Assembly (NCBI GenBank): GCA_946540705.1
Contig: CAMNJD010000212.1
Coordinates: forward strand, 1 to 7,661
Length of the DNA stretch: 7,661 bases
Direction: 5' to 3'
DNA from: an uncultured Ruminococcus sp.
GTDB taxonomy: Bacteria > Bacillota > Clostridia > Oscillospirales > Ruminococcaceae
Shown: piece after piece, positions 5,978 through 7,661 of the stretch
Numbering within the stretch: position 1 is the stretch's first letter
Layout: each line of letters begins with the position of its first letter
Translations under genes and position numbers: made by a program
The notes under the pieces: generated by a model
The model's input: the letters and a program-made list of their open reading frames with translations, nothing else
The model's database searches: none
Told to the model about the DNA's origin: nothing

Positions 5978-7291
5978 ATGAAAACTAAAATTCTGAAATC
6001 ACTTATCTCGCTTACAGTTGGAATCTCATTGATGTCAATGCAGGCAAGCGCAGCAGCGACCACCGCTGATGAGTTTACGCAAATGCTTCGTACGTGCCAT
6101 ATGAAGAATGAGCCGGTTGACGAATGGAGAATCAAGCCTGCGGAATTCAGCGAAGACGGTACTTTGCCGTATGTTTCACTCATGCATCTGCAAGATCTGG
6201 ACGGATTACTCATTCGCTGTACAGATGAAGCAGCACCGGACGAGTTTGTCGGGAACCGAAAAATCATGGCGCTCAATGAATTTATCGAAGTATATGACCG
6301 GACCAATGCGCTTGAAGGAAGAATCAGAAACGAGAGCCGGGATCAGCTCCCTGCCGAATACCGGAATGATGACATTTACGTTGTGGAGTTCATCTTTGGA
6401 TTATTTCCTTCTGAAGAGGAGCAATCCCGCATTGTACAGTCTGTTCTTGACAATCCGAAACTGGAATTGCTCGGTGTGCTGCAAACAGACTGGTACATAA
6501 AAGGTTACTATGATGAAATGAATACCGGTCTGTATATTGTTCCGGAAGATGGCTTTGAGATTTCATCCGACGACCTGAACACCGAAGCATATCACTATCT
6601 GAATTATGAGCCGAAGCTGAGTGATTATCAGCTCAGCTATATCCGTGATTTGCCGGATAATACCGGATATGCAACGATTACAAAGGACAACATGGAATTT
6701 GAAGAGGTCACGGCACTCTGTGATGCACTGGAAGCCAGGGAGGATATTGCATATGCATGGATCGCACCTGTTTATCTGAATGATAAACTCTCAAATCCCG
6801 GTGATTACGGTTATTCCATAAAGCTGTTTGAGGCGAACACTCCGGAAATAACGGATCCGGAATATACAGTAACAACGACAGAAACCACGGTGTTTGCAGA
6901 CTACACAGGCACAACTACAACTGAAGAAACCACGGTGTTTGCTGACTACACAGGCACAACTACAACTGAAAAAACGACTGTGTTTGCCGACTACACAGGT
7001 ACGACTACAACTACAACCGAGCCAACGGAACCCCAAGCGGGCGACCTCTCCGGCGACGGCGAGATTGCGGCAGATGACGCGCAGATCGCGCTGAAAGCCT
7101 ATGTCAACGTGCTTGCGGGCAAGGGCGACGGCCTGACCGAAGCACAGCGCAAGGCTGCCGACATCGACGGCGACGGCGAAGTCACCTCCTCCGATGCGCA
7201 GATCATCCTGAAATATTATGTTGAGACCCTCGCGGGCAAGACCCCCGCCTGGAACGATCTGATCCCAGAGCAGAAAAACAGGCAAAACTAA
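5978..7291 (+). CDS. Secreted dockerin protein of unknown function with Thr-rich repeat linker
   Basis: A 437-residue protein. ATG at 5978 follows AGGAG at 5965-5969. Residues 1-25 are a signal peptide (MKTKILKSL start, likely cut after QASA). Residues 26-290 are an unrecognised region with no enzyme motif I can name. It contains two similar-looking beta-alpha-beta stretches, at about 130-176 and 227-269, each a strand, a Glu-rich helix (SEEEQSRIVQSVLDNP; EFEEVTALCDALEAR) and a second strand (ELLGVLQTDWYI; YAWIAPVYL). Such units recall the ferredoxin-like folds of protease propeptides, but this is only a shape resemblance. Residues 301-348 are a Thr-rich linker of three 15-residue repeats. 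The dockerin is at about 354-420, with two calcium loops (DLSGDGEIAADD at 356-367 and DIDGDGEVTSSD at 395-406). It should be secreted and held by a cohesin. The dockerin part is much richer in G+C than the rest. Confidence 0.82.
   Translation: MKTKILKSLISLTVGISLMSMQASAAATTADEFTQMLRTCHMKNEPVDEWRIKPAEFSEDGTLPYVSLMHLQDLDGLLIRCTDEAAPDEFVGNRKIMALNEFIEVYDRTNALEGRIRNESRDQLPAEYRNDDIYVVEFIFGLFPSEEEQSRIVQSVLDNPKLELLGVLQTDWYIKGYYDEMNTGLYIVPEDGFEISSDDLNTEAYHYLNYEPKLSDYQLSYIRDLPDNTGYATITKDNMEFEEVTALCDALEAREDIAYAWIAPVYLNDKLSNPGDYGYSIKLFEANTPEITDPEYTVTTTETTVFADYTGTTTTEETTVFADYTGTTTTEKTTVFADYTGTTTTTTEPTEPQAGDLSGDGEIAADDAQIALKAYVNVLAGKGDGLTEAQRKAADIDGDGEVTSSDAQIILKYYVETLAGKTPAWNDLIPEQKNRQN
6878..7012 (+). repeat. 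Three tandem 45-base repeats encoding a Thr-rich linker
   Basis: The unit encodes EETTVFADYTGTTTT, with copies at residues 301-315, 316-330 and 331-345. Over the shared 42 bases, copies 1 and 2 differ by one silent change (GCA/GCT), while copies 2 and 3 differ at six of 45 positions, five of them silent and one Glu to Lys. Copies 1 and 2 therefore look like a recent duplication, and the protein repeat is conserved. It joins the unknown region to the dockerin, where Thr-rich linkers are common in cellulosomal proteins. Confidence 0.92.
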
Positions 7292-7300
7292 CGGAAGAAT

Positions 7301-7317
7301 GGACAGTCATACTGTCC
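7301..7317 (+). other. Perfect hairpin after the second dockerin gene
   Basis: GGACAGT (7301-7307) and ACTGTCC (7311-7317) pair around the 3-base loop CAT, nine bases after the stop codon. There is no T-run, so it is not a classical intrinsic terminator. It may act as an mRNA 3'-end stabiliser or a factor-dependent end. Confidence 0.5.
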
Positions 7318-7323
7318 GCGGCA

Positions 7324-7415
7324 CTGCGCAGATTCCTGACCGCGCAGACGGAACTCTCCAACAGCCATTTTCTGGTGAAATGCTCATCTTGAAGATTTCA
7401 GCAAAAGGACTGTTG
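7324..7415 (+). other. Series of further inverted repeats, possible structured RNA
   Basis: CTGCGC (7324-7329) pairs with GCGCAG (7342-7347). Downstream, CAACAG (7359-7364) pairs with CTGTTG (7410-7415) and encloses TGAAAT (7376-7381) pairing with ATTTCA (7395-7400), which in turn surrounds the short palindrome ATCTTGAAGAT. These nested repeats could fold as one branched RNA between the two genes. No known riboswitch or RNA family was recognised, and no T-rich terminator follows. Confidence 0.25.
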
Positions 7416-7466
7416 TAACAATTGGCTGAAGATCGGCCACGGCAATGATTTCTGGGACGCAACTCG

Positions 7467-7499
7467 TTGACAATTATAAATCAGCTCAAATCATATATA
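7467..7499 (+). promoter_or_regulatory. Possible promoter of the last gene
   Basis: A perfect TTGACA lies at 7467-7472. The -10 region is unclear: CATATA (7492-7497) at 19 bases is a poor match, and TATATA (7494-7499) is spaced at 21 bases. The gene start at 7518 is close behind, so the leader would be very short. Treat as a candidate only. Confidence 0.3.
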
Positions 7500-7517
7500 G
7501 AAAAGGGTGAACAATGT

Positions 7518-7661
7518 TTGAAAAAAACAGTAAACAGGTTTGTACTTATGCTGTTGTCTATTGCGTTGATTGCTGATCCTTTTGAAGCATATGCAGAAGA
7601 ATCCCCACAGAAATGCGGGGATTCTATCACATGGGAATTCAGCGAAGGGACACTTACGCTG
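7518..7661 (+). CDS. Start of a secreted, probably BspA-like leucine-rich-repeat surface protein (3' end outside window)
   Basis: The first 48 residues are visible. A TTG start at 7518 follows AAGGGTGA (7503-7510) with 7 bases of spacing. An ATG at 7514 lies too close to that site and its frame stops after 20 codons. Residues 1-26 make a clear signal peptide: KKTVNR, then the hydrophobic FVLMLLSIALIA, and a likely cut after AYA. The mature part begins EESPQKCGDSITWEFSEGTL, and CGDxITWxFxxGTLTL is the usual opening of BspA-type (LRR_5) leucine-rich-repeat surface proteins in Firmicutes, which often also carry dockerins or wall anchors. No repeat is visible yet, so the assignment rests on this opening motif. 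Confidence 0.7.
   Translation, partial: MKKTVNRFVLMLLSIALIADPFEAYAEESPQKCGDSITWEFSEGTLTL

Noticed and set aside
6791..7285. Long open frame of 164 codons on the - strand
   Set aside because: It runs opposite the G+C-rich dockerin and the repeat linker, has a low-complexity Cys/Arg/Val-rich product and no start signals; it is a shadow of the coding strand.
7514..7576. ATG-started 20-codon frame at the last gene
   Set aside because: Only three bases from the Shine-Dalgarno site and quickly closed, while the overlapping TTG frame at 7518 encodes a clear signal peptide.

Overview
The window reads as a piece of chromosome from an anaerobic, fibre-degrading Firmicute of the Ruminococcus/Oscillospiraceae type. 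Two secreted proteins end in type I dockerins, there is a pectate-lyase-like enzyme of the PL1 beta-helix type, and a third secreted protein starts like the BspA-type leucine-rich-repeat surface proteins common in these bacteria. Strong purine-rich Shine-Dalgarno sites and sigma-A-like promoters fit a Gram-positive host. Species cannot be named from the sequence. All supported genes lie on the + strand.

Layout. Positions 1-212 hold the 3' end of an unrecognised, charged, probably coiled-coil protein. A 333-base gap (213-545) then carries a small hairpin, a repeated AAATGTCGT motif and a good promoter, leading into a 1092-residue multidomain secreted pectate-lyase-like protein with a C-terminal dockerin (546-3824), closed by a strong intrinsic terminator. 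Next comes a two-gene unit: a 155-residue ECF-type sigma factor (4026-4493) with its own promoter, and a 281-residue single-pass membrane protein whose outer part resembles DUF4367 (4597-5442). The second is the likely anti-sigma/sensor partner. This unit ends in a terminator at 5462-5494.

The 535-base stretch 5443-5977 is not empty. It holds a consensus-like promoter, a well-started 36-codon reading frame, and a following frame that looks like decayed coding sequence. It leads to a 437-residue secreted protein of unknown function (5978-7291), with a Thr-rich linker of three 15-residue repeats and a G+C-rich dockerin. A last gap with several hairpins precedes the start of a further secreted protein, cut by the window end (7518-7661).

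How it fits together. The two dockerin proteins are expected to be secreted and docked onto scaffoldin cohesins of a cellulosome-like complex. The lyase would attack pectin or a related acidic polysaccharide; the role of the second protein is unknown. The sigma/anti-sigma pair between them could sense an outside signal and control nearby or distant genes, but nothing in the window proves which genes it controls. No tRNA, rRNA, CRISPR array, insertion sequence or replication origin was seen.
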